A stretch of DNA of 64,000 nucleotides from DATBGZ01 sp963803115 (GTDB lineage: Bacteria > Actinomycetota > Actinomycetes > Mycobacteriales > Micromonosporaceae), in the NCBI GenBank assembly GCA_963803115.1, contig CAWDLN010000019.1, positions 124,001-188,000 of the forward strand. Reading direction: 5' to 3'. The notes beneath the pieces were generated by a model. That model saw only the letters and a list, made by a program, of their open reading frames with translations. It was not told the origin of the DNA and searched no databases. The position numbers and the translations under genes are program-made. Within the stretch, counting starts at the first letter, position 1. Every line of letters starts with the position of its first letter. Below are positions 27,177 through 35,683 of the stretch, piece by piece.

Positions 27177-28082
27177 ATGTCAGGCGGACAGATCGTCGTT
27201 GCCGGCCTCACCAAGGTGTACAAGAACGTCCGCGCCGTCGACGACCTGTCGTTCACGGTGGAGCCGGGACGGGTCACCGGATTCCTGGGCCCGAACGGCG
27301 CGGGCAAAACCACGACCCTTCGTATGGTGCTCAATCTGGTTCGACCCACGGCGGGCACGGCCACGATCGGCGGACAGCGGTACGCCGATCTCCACGACCC
27401 GGTGCGCCAGGTGGGTGCGATCCTCGAGGCCTCGGGCGCCCACCGTGGTCGGACTGGCCGCAACCACCTGCGCATGCTGTGCGACGCGGCTCGCATCCCC
27501 GCCCAGCGCGCCGACGATGTCCTCGACATGGTGCAGCTCAGCGCGGCCGCTGGCCGCAAGTTCAAGGGCTACTCCCTCGGCATGCGCCAGCGCCTCGGCA
27601 TCGCCGTCGCCCTGTTGGGCGACCCAGAGGTGCTCATCCTCGATGAGCCCGCGAACGGACTTGACCCGGAGGGCATCCGCTGGATGCGGGATCTGCTCAA
27701 GTCGCTCGCCGATCAGGGCCGCACAATCCTCGTCTCGAGCCACCTGCTGTCGGAGATGCAGGTTCTGGCCGACGATGTCGTCATCATCGCGGCCGGCAAG
27801 CTGGTCCGAGAGGGACCGGTCGGTTCCATCATCGATTCGATGGGCATCAGCCACATGCGCGTGCGCACGCCGAAACCCGAGGAGCTGCTCGCCGCACTCG
27901 GCCCATCCGTGACGTCGACCCGCATGCCCGACGGCGCCCTCCTCGTCGCGGGCGCGGACGGACCCACAATCGGCGCCGCGGCGATGACGGCCGGGGCTCA
28001 GATCCATGAGCTGACCACGGAACGCCCCGATCTCGAGAATGTCTTCCTCCAACTGACCGCCGGAAAGGCCGAGATCCGATGA
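27177..28082 (+). CDS. ABC transporter ATP-binding protein
   Basis: 301 residues. Walker A GPNGAGKTT, signature YSLGMRQRLGIA, Walker B VLILDEPANGLDPEG, H-loop SSHLL; the C-terminal extension matches drug- or peptide-export ATPases of the BcrA/CcmA kind. ATG 27177 has AAGGGAG upstream. Its stop overlaps the permease start (ATGA). Substrate unknown. Confidence 0.92.
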   Translation: MSGGQIVVAGLTKVYKNVRAVDDLSFTVEPGRVTGFLGPNGAGKTTTLRMVLNLVRPTAGTATIGGQRYADLHDPVRQVGAILEASGAHRGRTGRNHLRMLCDAARIPAQRADDVLDMVQLSAAAGRKFKGYSLGMRQRLGIAVALLGDPEVLILDEPANGLDPEGIRWMRDLLKSLADQGRTILVSSHLLSEMQVLADDVVIIAAGKLVREGPVGSIIDSMGISHMRVRTPKPEELLAALGPSVTSTRMPDGALLVAGADGPTIGAAAMTAGAQIHELTTERPDLENVFLQLTAGKAEIR

Positions 28083-29032
28083 TACTGACGGCCTCTGCCC
28101 CGGCCGCGCCCGGGCGCGTCGACATCCCGTACGTCGGAGTGCCCGGCCTGAGCCTGATCCGCAGCGAGTTCCGCAAGATTTTCACGACCAACGCCTGGTG
28201 GTTGTTCGGCCTCGGGTCCATCGTCATCACCGGCTTGGCCATGTGGGGCAACATGGCCCAGGCGGCTTCCGACATCGCCTTCGCCCGCAACCCCAACATC
28301 GACATCAAGCTCGGGCCCGGCGCCTCGCCGGAGCAAGCCGCCGAGGCGCAGCAACGACTCGCCGAGGCCCACGACCTCCCCGCACAACTGGTGAAGGCGG
28401 CCGCCTCAATCTTCACCTCCGGTCAGTTCTTCGGCCTGGTCCTGGTCATGCTGGTCGGAGTCCTGGTGATGACCAACGAGTTCCAGTACCAGACGGCGAG
28501 CGCCACGTTCCTCACTACGCCACAGCGCAGCCGGGTAGTGGTCGGAAAGCTGGTCGCCGCGATCGGCCTCGCGCTCGGCTTCTGGCTGGTCTCGCAGGTG
28601 ATCTCCCTCGCCGCCGGTCTCACGTTCTTCCATAACATCGACGCCAGCAACTCGCTCGGCGAATGGCCCGTGCAGCGAGCGATGCTGTTCAATGCAGCCG
28701 CGTACGTTCTGTGGGCTGTGTTCGGCTTCGGAATCGGGACCCTCATCCGCAGTCAGATCGGGTCCGTCGTCACCGGTATGGCGGTCTACCTCGTCGGGTA
28801 CGCCGGCGGAATCGGCGTATTCGTGCTGATCCGCACATACCTCATCCACGGCGACTGGGTGCTCACGGCGGCTGTGTCGATGCCGCCGATCGCGTCCCAG
28901 ATCATGATCTCGCCCGACAAGCTCTATCCGGAGTCCGCCGCGTGGTGGGTGGGCGCACTGGTCATGATTGGCTGGTCCGTACTCGCGGGCGCCATTGGGG
29001 TCCTGCTCACCCGACGGCGCGACGTCTCGTGA
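28079..29032 (+). CDS. ABC transporter permease
   Basis: 317 residues, about six transmembrane helices with a 60-residue extracytoplasmic loop after the first (rich in Ala/Gln/Glu). ABC-2-type permease partner of the preceding ATPase. Its last four codons and stop lie in the first copy of a 20-bp tandem repeat. Confidence 0.88.
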   Translation: MILTASAPAAPGRVDIPYVGVPGLSLIRSEFRKIFTTNAWWLFGLGSIVITGLAMWGNMAQAASDIAFARNPNIDIKLGPGASPEQAAEAQQRLAEAHDLPAQLVKAAASIFTSGQFFGLVLVMLVGVLVMTNEFQYQTASATFLTTPQRSRVVVGKLVAAIGLALGFWLVSQVISLAAGLTFFHNIDASNSLGEWPVQRAMLFNAAAYVLWAVFGFGIGTLIRSQIGSVVTGMAVYLVGYAGGIGVFVLIRTYLIHGDWVLTAAVSMPPIASQIMISPDKLYPESAAWWVGALVMIGWSVLAGAIGVLLTRRRDVS

Positions 29033-29120
29033 CCGGTGGCGACGTGTCGTGACCGGTGGCGACGTGTCGTGACCGTTGGCGACGTGTCGTGACCGATGGC
29101 GACGTGTCGTGAAAGGTGGC
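29021..29120 (+). repeat. Five 20-bp tandem repeats across a gene junction
   Basis: Five head-to-tail copies of GACGTGTCGTGACCGGTGGC at 29021, 29041, 29061, 29081 and 29101, differing by one or two bases each. The first copy contains the permease stop (TGA) and the last contains the GTG start of the PAP2 gene, so the array forms nearly the whole junction. Each copy repeats GTG and TGA signals, and each contains an ACGTGTCGT core. Slippage is the likely origin. Confidence 0.95.
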
Positions 29121-29783
29121 GGCGTCGCGCCCAGGAAGGCGGTGCGCGCGTCAGGCCGACTGTGGTTGGGACTTTCGGGCCTGTTCGCGCTCGGCCTGGT
29201 GACGTTGCTGGCGGTCGCGATCGCCGGCAACACCGGTCCGCTCCAGCTCTGGGATCAACACTGGCACGACAATCTGCGGCAGGCCGCGATCGACCATCCG
29301 GCCTTGCTGTCGACGATGCGTGTCGTGACAGCCGTAGGCGCCACGACCACGGTGGCGATCGTCGACGTCGGCCTGTTCGCCATCACGCTCTGGCAGCGGC
29401 TTTTTCGGACCGCGGCGTTTGTGGCCGTCATCGGTGTCGGCGGCTGGGCTCTGCGCCTCGGCTTCCACACTACGGTCCGGCGGCCCAGGCCAGAGCACGG
29501 ACTCTGGGACGCGAGCGGCTACTCATTCCCGAGTGGACACACGACCAATGCGACGCTGATGCTCATCCTCATCGGCGTCGTGGTCTGGCCGGCGCTGCGG
29601 TCCGGGGCCAGATACGGGTGGGTCGTAGGCGCGACGATCCTTTCGCTCGCCGTGGCGCTGTCCCGGGTCGTCGGCGGGGTGCACTGGCCGACCGATGTCC
29701 TGGGCGGACTTCTCCTCGCGATCGGGTGCGCGTGCGTCGTGGGCGCACTCTTCAGCGACGCCGAAGGCGCACGGCCGAATTGA
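29109..29783 (+). CDS. PAP2-family membrane phosphatase
   Basis: 224 residues from GTG 29109. About six helices. The three catalytic motifs are present: TVRRPRPEHG (R-RP), YSFPSGHT (PSGH) and SRVVGGVHWPTD (SR-H-D). Dephosphorylates a lipid phosphate such as undecaprenyl pyrophosphate or phosphatidate. The start lies inside the last copy of the 20-bp repeat, and an upstream TTG (29076) is possible, so the N-terminus is uncertain. Confidence 0.88.
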   Translation: MKGGGVAPRKAVRASGRLWLGLSGLFALGLVTLLAVAIAGNTGPLQLWDQHWHDNLRQAAIDHPALLSTMRVVTAVGATTTVAIVDVGLFAITLWQRLFRTAAFVAVIGVGGWALRLGFHTTVRRPRPEHGLWDASGYSFPSGHTTNATLMLILIGVVVWPALRSGARYGWVVGATILSLAVALSRVVGGVHWPTDVLGGLLLAIGCACVVGALFSDAEGARPN

Positions 29784-29793
29784 GGTCTCAGGA

Positions 29794-30906
29794 TCAGGCG
29801 CGGCTCGCGTCGTACTGGGGGTCGTCGTCGCTCGCCACCGACACGGGTGATGCCGCGTCGACGCGGGTCGGATCGGATTCCCCCGTGGCGGGCGCCGTGG
29901 CCCGCCAACGTCGCGCCACCGCCCAGGTGAGCCAGGCAACCCCACCCGTGGGTATCTCCAGGATGTGGGTGAAGAACCCGAACAGGATGATGGCCGCACC
30001 CGCGGACGCTCCGGGGGCCCCTAAGGCGACCAGCAGGGCCGCGGTACCGCTCTCGGTCACACCGATCCCGCCCGGCGTGACCGATGTCGTGGCGAGCACC
30101 CGGCTCAACCCAAACGCGGCGATCATCGCACTGACATTGACATTCGTCCCGGTCGCCTCGAGGCAGGCCCAGAACAGGAGATATTGCATGCCGAGGTAGC
30201 CGACCATCCCGAGCGTCAGTCGAAGCCAGCCGCCGCGAACCACTTCGATCGTGCTGAGGCGCAGGTCCCGCAACGCACCGACGACGCGCCGGAGCCAGGC
30301 CAGCCGCGGCCGCCGCAGCACCGACTCGAGTCGACGCCCGCACGCGGCGAGCCAGGGATTTGTCCCTTTCACGGTCAGGATGGCGACGATTGTCGCTAAC
30401 GCACCGATGAGCATGACGGTGGTGACGGTCGCGGCGGTCCAGAGCCTGCGATCCGGGATCTGGCCGGATGCGATGAGCATCCCCAGTCCGAGCGCGGGCA
30501 GGGCCAGCCGGAACAGTACATTCCACGCACCACTCACGAGCGTGGACACGGTTATCGCCTTGCGGGAATGGCCCCAGCTGCCCGCCATGACGAACGTGGC
30601 GGCGACCCCGACGGCGCCTCCGAAAGGCAGCACATTGCTGATCGCGCTGCCCGCACCGTTGAGTACGAAGGCCTGGGAGTGGCGAAGTCCCGGCAATGAG
30701 CCGGTGAGAACGAACGTGTACGTCCACAGACCGGCGAACCAGATGACGGCCAACCACAGCAGCGTGGACCAGCCGAGATCGCTCAGGTGACCCGCGATCT
30801 GGGACCAGCCCACGCCGGTGACGGCGGGCAGCGCGATCCACAGGAGGACTGCCGCGATACCGACAGACCCAGCCCCGGCCAGGATCCGTACCCACCTTTG
30901 CCGCAT
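29794..30906 (-). CDS. Flippase-like integral membrane protein (LPG synthase TM family)
   Basis: 370 residues, seven or eight helices. VLNGAGSAISNVLPFGGAVG and TTSVTPGGIGVTESG are the repeated glycine-rich motifs of the UPF0104/PF03706 family, which includes the membrane domain of lysylphosphatidylglycerol synthase and putative lipid flippases. The hydrophilic Asp-rich tail is dispensable-looking. Starts four bases after the PIG-L gene stop, so the two are co-transcribed. Confidence 0.85.
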   Translation of the reverse strand: MRQRWVRILAGAGSVGIAAVLLWIALPAVTGVGWSQIAGHLSDLGWSTLLWLAVIWFAGLWTYTFVLTGSLPGLRHSQAFVLNGAGSAISNVLPFGGAVGVAATFVMAGSWGHSRKAITVSTLVSGAWNVLFRLALPALGLGMLIASGQIPDRRLWTAATVTTVMLIGALATIVAILTVKGTNPWLAACGRRLESVLRRPRLAWLRRVVGALRDLRLSTIEVVRGGWLRLTLGMVGYLGMQYLLFWACLEATGTNVNVSAMIAAFGLSRVLATTSVTPGGIGVTESGTAALLVALGAPGASAGAAIILFGFFTHILEIPTGGVAWLTWAVARRWRATAPATGESDPTRVDAASPVSVASDDDPQYDASRA

Positions 30907-30910
30907 CGCC

Positions 30911-31723
30911 TCAGCTTTGCACCAAGGTGGCCAGCGGGTCACGCAGTGGGCGCCCGGGCGTCACGTCGGGTTGGACATACCACTCGGTGCCGAGCGCCAG
31001 CCGAAAGGCAAACCTCGGCAGCCGGAGTAAGGCAGCGAGAGTGCGCACGGATTCTCCGCCCGTGGTCTGGGTAACATGAGCCAACATGCTTCGACGCTTG
31101 GCCGAAACATAGCGACGTACGTCGATACGATGCGTGATGGCGTTTCGCGGTGTATAGGCACGAGCGAACCCCGCGGGGTCGATCGGAAGAGGGTACACCA
31201 ACCGCAGCAGCCGCAGTGCCCGTAAGAGCAGGTCGCGGTCCACCGTCGCCTGGAGAACCAATGGAGTTCCCGCGAGTTCCGCCGCGCGGGCGCCGACCCG
31301 GTGAACCTGGACATGGTCCGGGTGGCCGTACCCGCCGGCTGGGTCGTACGTCGTGAGCAACGACGCGTCCTCCTCGCGCAGGAGGTCGGCCAGCGCCCGG
31401 GCAGCCTCATCCAGGTCCGCGCTCGCGAACGGTACCCGTCCGCTGTCCCCCACGGCTTGCCCATCTAGCCCAGAATCGACGTACCCGAGAAACTCCACCC
31501 GGGCGCACCCGAGCGCCCGGGCGGAGGCCCGGGTCTCCTCAACCCGGACATCGCCGAGGCGCTTTCCGCCGGTTGCGGTCGCCGCGGCGAGTCCTTGCTC
31601 GCCCGAGGTGGCCACGACCAGCACCACCCGGTGGCCCTCGGCAGCCAACCGGGCCATGGTGCCCGCGGTCAGGAGGGCTTCATCATCGGGATGGGCATGA
31701 AAGAAGACGCAACTCAGTCCCAC
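30911..31723 (-). CDS. PIG-L family N-acetyl deacetylase
   Basis: 270 residues. The zinc-binding motif FHAHPDDEALLTAG is at the N-terminus and GHPDHVQVHR supplies the third ligand. The family removes acetyl groups from N-acetylglucosamine-linked lipids, inositols or thiols (MshB, Bca). GTG 31723 starts the protein at the usual distance from the motif. Divergent from a GT4 glycosyltransferase 47 bases away, which suggests they act on the same glycoconjugate. Confidence 0.9.
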   Translation of the reverse strand: MGLSCVFFHAHPDDEALLTAGTMARLAAEGHRVVLVVATSGEQGLAAATATGGKRLGDVRVEETRASARALGCARVEFLGYVDSGLDGQAVGDSGRVPFASADLDEAARALADLLREEDASLLTTYDPAGGYGHPDHVQVHRVGARAAELAGTPLVLQATVDRDLLLRALRLLRLVYPLPIDPAGFARAYTPRNAITHRIDVRRYVSAKRRSMLAHVTQTTGGESVRTLAALLRLPRFAFRLALGTEWYVQPDVTPGRPLRDPLATLVQS

Positions 31724-31770
31724 GTGCGAAGACTGCCATGGGCCTGGCGACGCTCGACAGGGGAGATCGA

Positions 31771-32925
31771 GTGATCATTCACGTCACCGACTGCTTTCAC
31801 CCGCGCCTGGGGGGAATCGAGATCCAGGTAGGCGAACTCGCCAAGGCGCAACAGGAGTACGGCGAGAAGGTTCAGATCATCACCGCGACGCCGCCGAACG
31901 GCGCGGCGAGGGAGCAGGACTACGGGTTCCCCGTGCACCGGGTCGCCGCCCCGTTGCCATGGGAGCTCCCAGTGCATCCGCGCGCCGGCACCCACCTGGA
32001 TCGGCTCTTCCGCGAGCTGCGGCCCGAGGCGGTCCATGTCCATCTCGGGTCGGTGTCGCCGTTCGCCTGGTCGGCGGTACGCCAGGCGCTGCATTGCGGC
32101 CTGCCCACCGTCGCCACCGTCCACAGCATGTGGGGACCGGCGAGCCGCCAGATGTACCGCTGGATCGACCGGGTGACGGGCTGGAGCCGGGCACCACTCG
32201 TCGTGACCGCGGTCAGTGCCGCCAGCGCCGATCTGATCATGAAGGCGGTGCCGCACCGCGAGGTCACCGTAGTGACCAACGGCATCTCCCCCGCAACGTG
32301 GCGCCGGCCGCCGCGTCGCGGCCGCACCGACGATGCCGTGCACATCGTGGCCGTTGGCCGGCTCGCCGCCCGCAAGCAACCCCTCGTCCTGATGAAGGCG
32401 CTACGCGCGGCCCGGCTCCGGATCGACCCGCACCAGACGATCCGGGTCACCGTCGCCGGCGATGGTCCCGCGATGCCACTATTGGGGGCATACCTGCGCA
32501 GCCACTCGATGGACTGGGTGCACCTGTCGGGTCGGTTGGACCGAGACGGTGTATCCGGGCTGCTCGCCACCGCGGACTTGTTCGTCAACCCGGCAGTTCG
32601 CGAGTCGTTCGGGATCGCCACCCTGGAGGCGCGCACGGCGGGCGTACCCGTTATCGCCCGGGCCAACAACGGTGTCTCCGAGTTCATCCGGCATGGCCAG
32701 GAGGGTCTGCTCTGCGACAGCGCCGAGGGATTGGTCGACGCCATCGTCCACCTCGTCCACCATGCCGAGGCGCGGGAACGCATCCGCGATCACAACCAGG
32801 CGACGGAGCCCGCGAGCTGCACCTGGCGGGAGGTGATCACCGCGTTCGTGAGTTGTTACGACCGGGCCGCCACCCTGCTCACGGAATCGAACGAGCCATC
32901 ATCACGAGGCGCCACTCGCGGTTAG
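31771..32925 (+). CDS. Glycosyltransferase family 4
   Basis: 384 residues from GTG 31771, chosen for GGGGAG five bases upstream (ATG 31738 is possible). N-terminal acceptor domain with HPRLGGIEIQVGELA; C-terminal nucleotide-sugar domain with VGRLAARKQP, VAGDGPAM and the ESFGIATLEARTAGVPVIA motif holding the conserved EX7E. MshA- or PimB-like. Its stop overlaps the convergent amidohydrolase stop by four bases. Confidence 0.9.
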   Translation: MIIHVTDCFHPRLGGIEIQVGELAKAQQEYGEKVQIITATPPNGAAREQDYGFPVHRVAAPLPWELPVHPRAGTHLDRLFRELRPEAVHVHLGSVSPFAWSAVRQALHCGLPTVATVHSMWGPASRQMYRWIDRVTGWSRAPLVVTAVSAASADLIMKAVPHREVTVVTNGISPATWRRPPRRGRTDDAVHIVAVGRLAARKQPLVLMKALRAARLRIDPHQTIRVTVAGDGPAMPLLGAYLRSHSMDWVHLSGRLDRDGVSGLLATADLFVNPAVRESFGIATLEARTAGVPVIARANNGVSEFIRHGQEGLLCDSAEGLVDAIVHLVHHAEARERIRDHNQATEPASCTWREVITAFVSCYDRAATLLTESNEPSSRGATRG

Positions 32926-34053
32926 CCCGACGTCGGGGGGAACCCGTACACCCGCATCGCGTTTCCGGCGCCGATGGCGTGCGCCACCCGTTGCGCGTCA
33001 GGCTCGTTCATGCCGCCCTCGCTCACCACCTCGGTGAGCAGTGCCCGCCATCGCGTCCCGGAACTGGGCCGCGCCGACGAGGTACAGCTCGGGCAGCCCA
33101 TATGCGTCAGAGGAGTAGAGGACCTTCCCGAACGGAGCCAACTCGAGGAACTCGCCGAGCACCGCCTGGGCCCGGGCTCCGACGTAGTTCAGCGTCAGTC
33201 CAATGTCGACATACACGTGCGGGTAGAGGTGAGCGAGCCATCCGGCCGGCCGATGGTACGGGTAACAGTGCAGAAGTACGAGCGAGGTTCGCGCCCCTTG
33301 GGTGGCGGCGCAGAACGGTTGCAGCAGCGCCGGATCGCCGGTGACGATCGAGGCGTCGGCGTCGCCGAACCCGGTGTGGATCTGAATGGGCCGACCGGTC
33401 TGGACGGCTGACCAGAGCAAGAAATGCAGCACGATCGGCTCGGTGAGTCGCCGGTTGCCACGCTCGACCTCGCGCAGCCATCGGCCGGATGCGACGGTGA
33501 CCTCATCCGGGCGCGGCGGCTGTGCGGGCACTCCGAGCCCGGCGCGATAGGCCACGATGGACTTCCACGCCACGGCGCCGTCGTCGAGTGAGGTTTGCAG
33601 CGCCGCCGAGAACGCATCCGCGAATCCCTCGGCGGTGGTGCCCAAGGCGACCTGCTCGGCCAGGCTCTCCAGCCGTACCACCTCGGCCGCCGGCGCCCCG
33701 GATGCGCTGGCGAGGGCGTGCACTGGTGTCATCGCCTGATCGGACAGACCGGTGTCGACCAGCAGACCGCCGAGGTTGGCGGCGCGCAGCAGTCGCCGTG
33801 CGACCTCGTCCGCGCCGAGTTCGAGGCGGGCGCTCAGGTACTCCGATATCGCAACGTGTGGCGGCAGTCCCATGACCGGTCCACACCAGCGGCGGATGGC
33901 ATGGCCGAGTTGACTGTCCAGATGGGACTCTCCTGGCCGGGGCGCAACCGTCGCCTCGGTGCACCAGAGCTCGAAGGTGGCCTCGTCCACCGGAGCCGTC
34001 GTCACCGGATGGCAATGCCCGTCGATTAGCGCAATGTCGGTCAGTATCGCCAA
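32922..34053 (-). pseudogene. Amidohydrolase (Amidohydro_2/FluG-N type), frameshifted near the C-terminus
   Basis: Metal-dependent hydrolase of about 375 residues: DGHCHP at the N-terminus, IQIHTGFGD, VLLHCYPYHR and YSSDAYGLPELY provide the usual metal and catalytic positions. Just after FRDA (about 33045-33060) the frame breaks. The first frame ends early at 32998, while the next frame gives RWRALLTEVVSEGG, AHAIGAGNAMRVYGFPP, the family C-terminus, ending at 32922. One missing base explains it. TTG 34053 overlaps the end of the glutamine synthetase-like gene by 13 bases, so the two are one operon. Only the last 40 or so residues are affected. Confidence 0.8.
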
Positions 34054-35402
34054 CGGACTGCCTCTGCGATCTCGGCGGGATCGCGCTGGCCGCACCGGTC
34101 GAACTCGGACTGGTGGACCGCGACGAACGCTCCGAGCAACATGGGTCCCAGGGCATCCGAGAGCCCAACGTCGGCGGCCAACGCGGCGAGGCCGTCCGGT
34201 ACCGATTCGGGCAGGCGCGGTGGTTGGCGGTCGGGTTCGATCGTGGCCGGGTCGATGTCGACCTCGGGGGGCAACCGCAGGCCGGCGTCGACGCTGTCGA
34301 CCAGGACGCTGCAGACGGCTCCGACAACCAGGTACGGGTTGGCGGACCCGTCGACGCATTTGATCTCGGCGTTGGCCGCACCCGCCTCGGACCCGGCGAC
34401 GCCCCGGATCAACCGAAGCGAGGCCTCCCGGTTCTCCAGACCCCAACACTGGTACGGCCCGGCCCACCGCTGCGGCACCAACCGCAGATGGCTGGAGACG
34501 CTGGGCGCACCGATCCCCGACAGCGCCGGCATGCGGGCCAGGACTCCGGCCACAGTGGACTCTCCCCGGTCGGTGAGACCGTACGGACCGCAACCGCCGG
34601 TCATCAGGTTGACTCCGTCGCTGGCCACCGAGAAGTGCAGATGCATGCCGTTGCCGACCGCGCCCGGGACCGGCGCCGGCGCGAACGACGCGCGCAGCCC
34701 GTGTCTCAGCGATATGGCCCGTACGGTTTCGCGGACGAGGACCGCGGTGTCGGCGGCACCCACGGGATCGGTGGGAGCCATCGACAGCTCCAGCTGGCCG
34801 GTGGCGTACTCCGGGTGCCACTGCAGCACCGCGACGCCCTGGGTCGACAGCGCCGCCAGGAGGTCGCGACCGTACTCGCTCAACTCGACCACCGGGGTCA
34901 TCCCGTAGGCCGGCCCGGTGGTGGCCGGCGTGCCGCCCGCACCGGCCAGGTACCACTCGATCTCGAACCCCATGCGCAGGTCCAGTCCGGCCGCCGCGGC
35001 CTGTCGCACCATTCGGCGGGCGAACCCGCGCTGGTCGCCCGGGTGCGCCGTGCCGTCCTGGCGCCACCGGTCGACCGGCGCCCAGGCCCAGCCGGGCTGC
35101 CCCGCGAGGATCGTCAGCGCCGCAAGGTCAGGGTGCAGTCGGAGGTCACCGACCGGACCGCCGGCGAGCGGACTCGTGGTGATCACATCGTCCACGCAGA
35201 ACACGTCATGCACCGGGGCCGAGCCCACACCCCAGGCCGCGGCCTGGGCGAGGCGCTCCACCGGGATCGTCTTGACCCGGGTCACGCCAGCGTTGTCGAC
35301 GAATGTGAGTGCCACCGCCCGCACATTCGCCTGAAGGAGCCGCTCCGCCGCGGCCTGGCCCGCCTTCTCGAGGCTCGCCCGGTCGAGCGTGATATCGGAC
35401 AT
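34041..35402 (-). CDS. Glutamine synthetase-like enzyme
   Basis: 453 residues. Catalytic motifs of GS type I: GFEIEWYLAG, GNGMHLHFSV (GxxxHxH), SHLRLVPQRWAG and ENREASLRLI. Standalone paralogues of this sort (GlnA3/GlnT/PuuA/FluG-C types) join glutamate to an amine or act in N-compound breakdown rather than make glutamine. The overlapping downstream amidohydrolase mirrors the two domains of FluG-like fusions, so the pair may ligate and cleave a gamma-glutamyl compound. Inference. Confidence 0.85.
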   Translation of the reverse strand: MSDITLDRASLEKAGQAAAERLLQANVRAVALTFVDNAGVTRVKTIPVERLAQAAAWGVGSAPVHDVFCVDDVITTSPLAGGPVGDLRLHPDLAALTILAGQPGWAWAPVDRWRQDGTAHPGDQRGFARRMVRQAAAAGLDLRMGFEIEWYLAGAGGTPATTGPAYGMTPVVELSEYGRDLLAALSTQGVAVLQWHPEYATGQLELSMAPTDPVGAADTAVLVRETVRAISLRHGLRASFAPAPVPGAVGNGMHLHFSVASDGVNLMTGGCGPYGLTDRGESTVAGVLARMPALSGIGAPSVSSHLRLVPQRWAGPYQCWGLENREASLRLIRGVAGSEAGAANAEIKCVDGSANPYLVVGAVCSVLVDSVDAGLRLPPEVDIDPATIEPDRQPPRLPESVPDGLAALAADVGLSDALGPMLLGAFVAVHQSEFDRCGQRDPAEIAEAVRWRY

Positions 35403-35683
35403 GGATGGATTGTGTCTGAACGCGATGGCCGCCGCAGCCGTACCCGTGCGGCTAGGTGCGGGCCCGACGGCGCGACGCCGCCGCCGTCACCCGGTTCTGG
35501 CCGGTCGTCGAGCAGAAGGCGCGACTCCCGGCGCAACGGCTGGGATGACGGGGGCGCGTTCGACTACCAAGCCCACGCGGGTCAGGCAACCATCACGGTT
35601 AGCGCGCGACGCTACGAAAAGCGCCTCGCCGCCGTGGGGTATTGAATCGGGCGAGGCCGCCGCGCGTGGGAGGGAGTGGCACA

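Noticed and set aside
29021..29120. Tandem repeats considered as a CRISPR array
   Set aside because: The 20-bp copies are directly adjacent with no spacers, and there are no cas genes in the window.
34113..35645. Long open frame (510 codons) opposite the glutamine synthetase-like gene
   Set aside because: It is a high-GC shadow: repetitive Arg/Gly/Pro composition, no family motif, and it lies opposite a gene with intact catalytic motifs.
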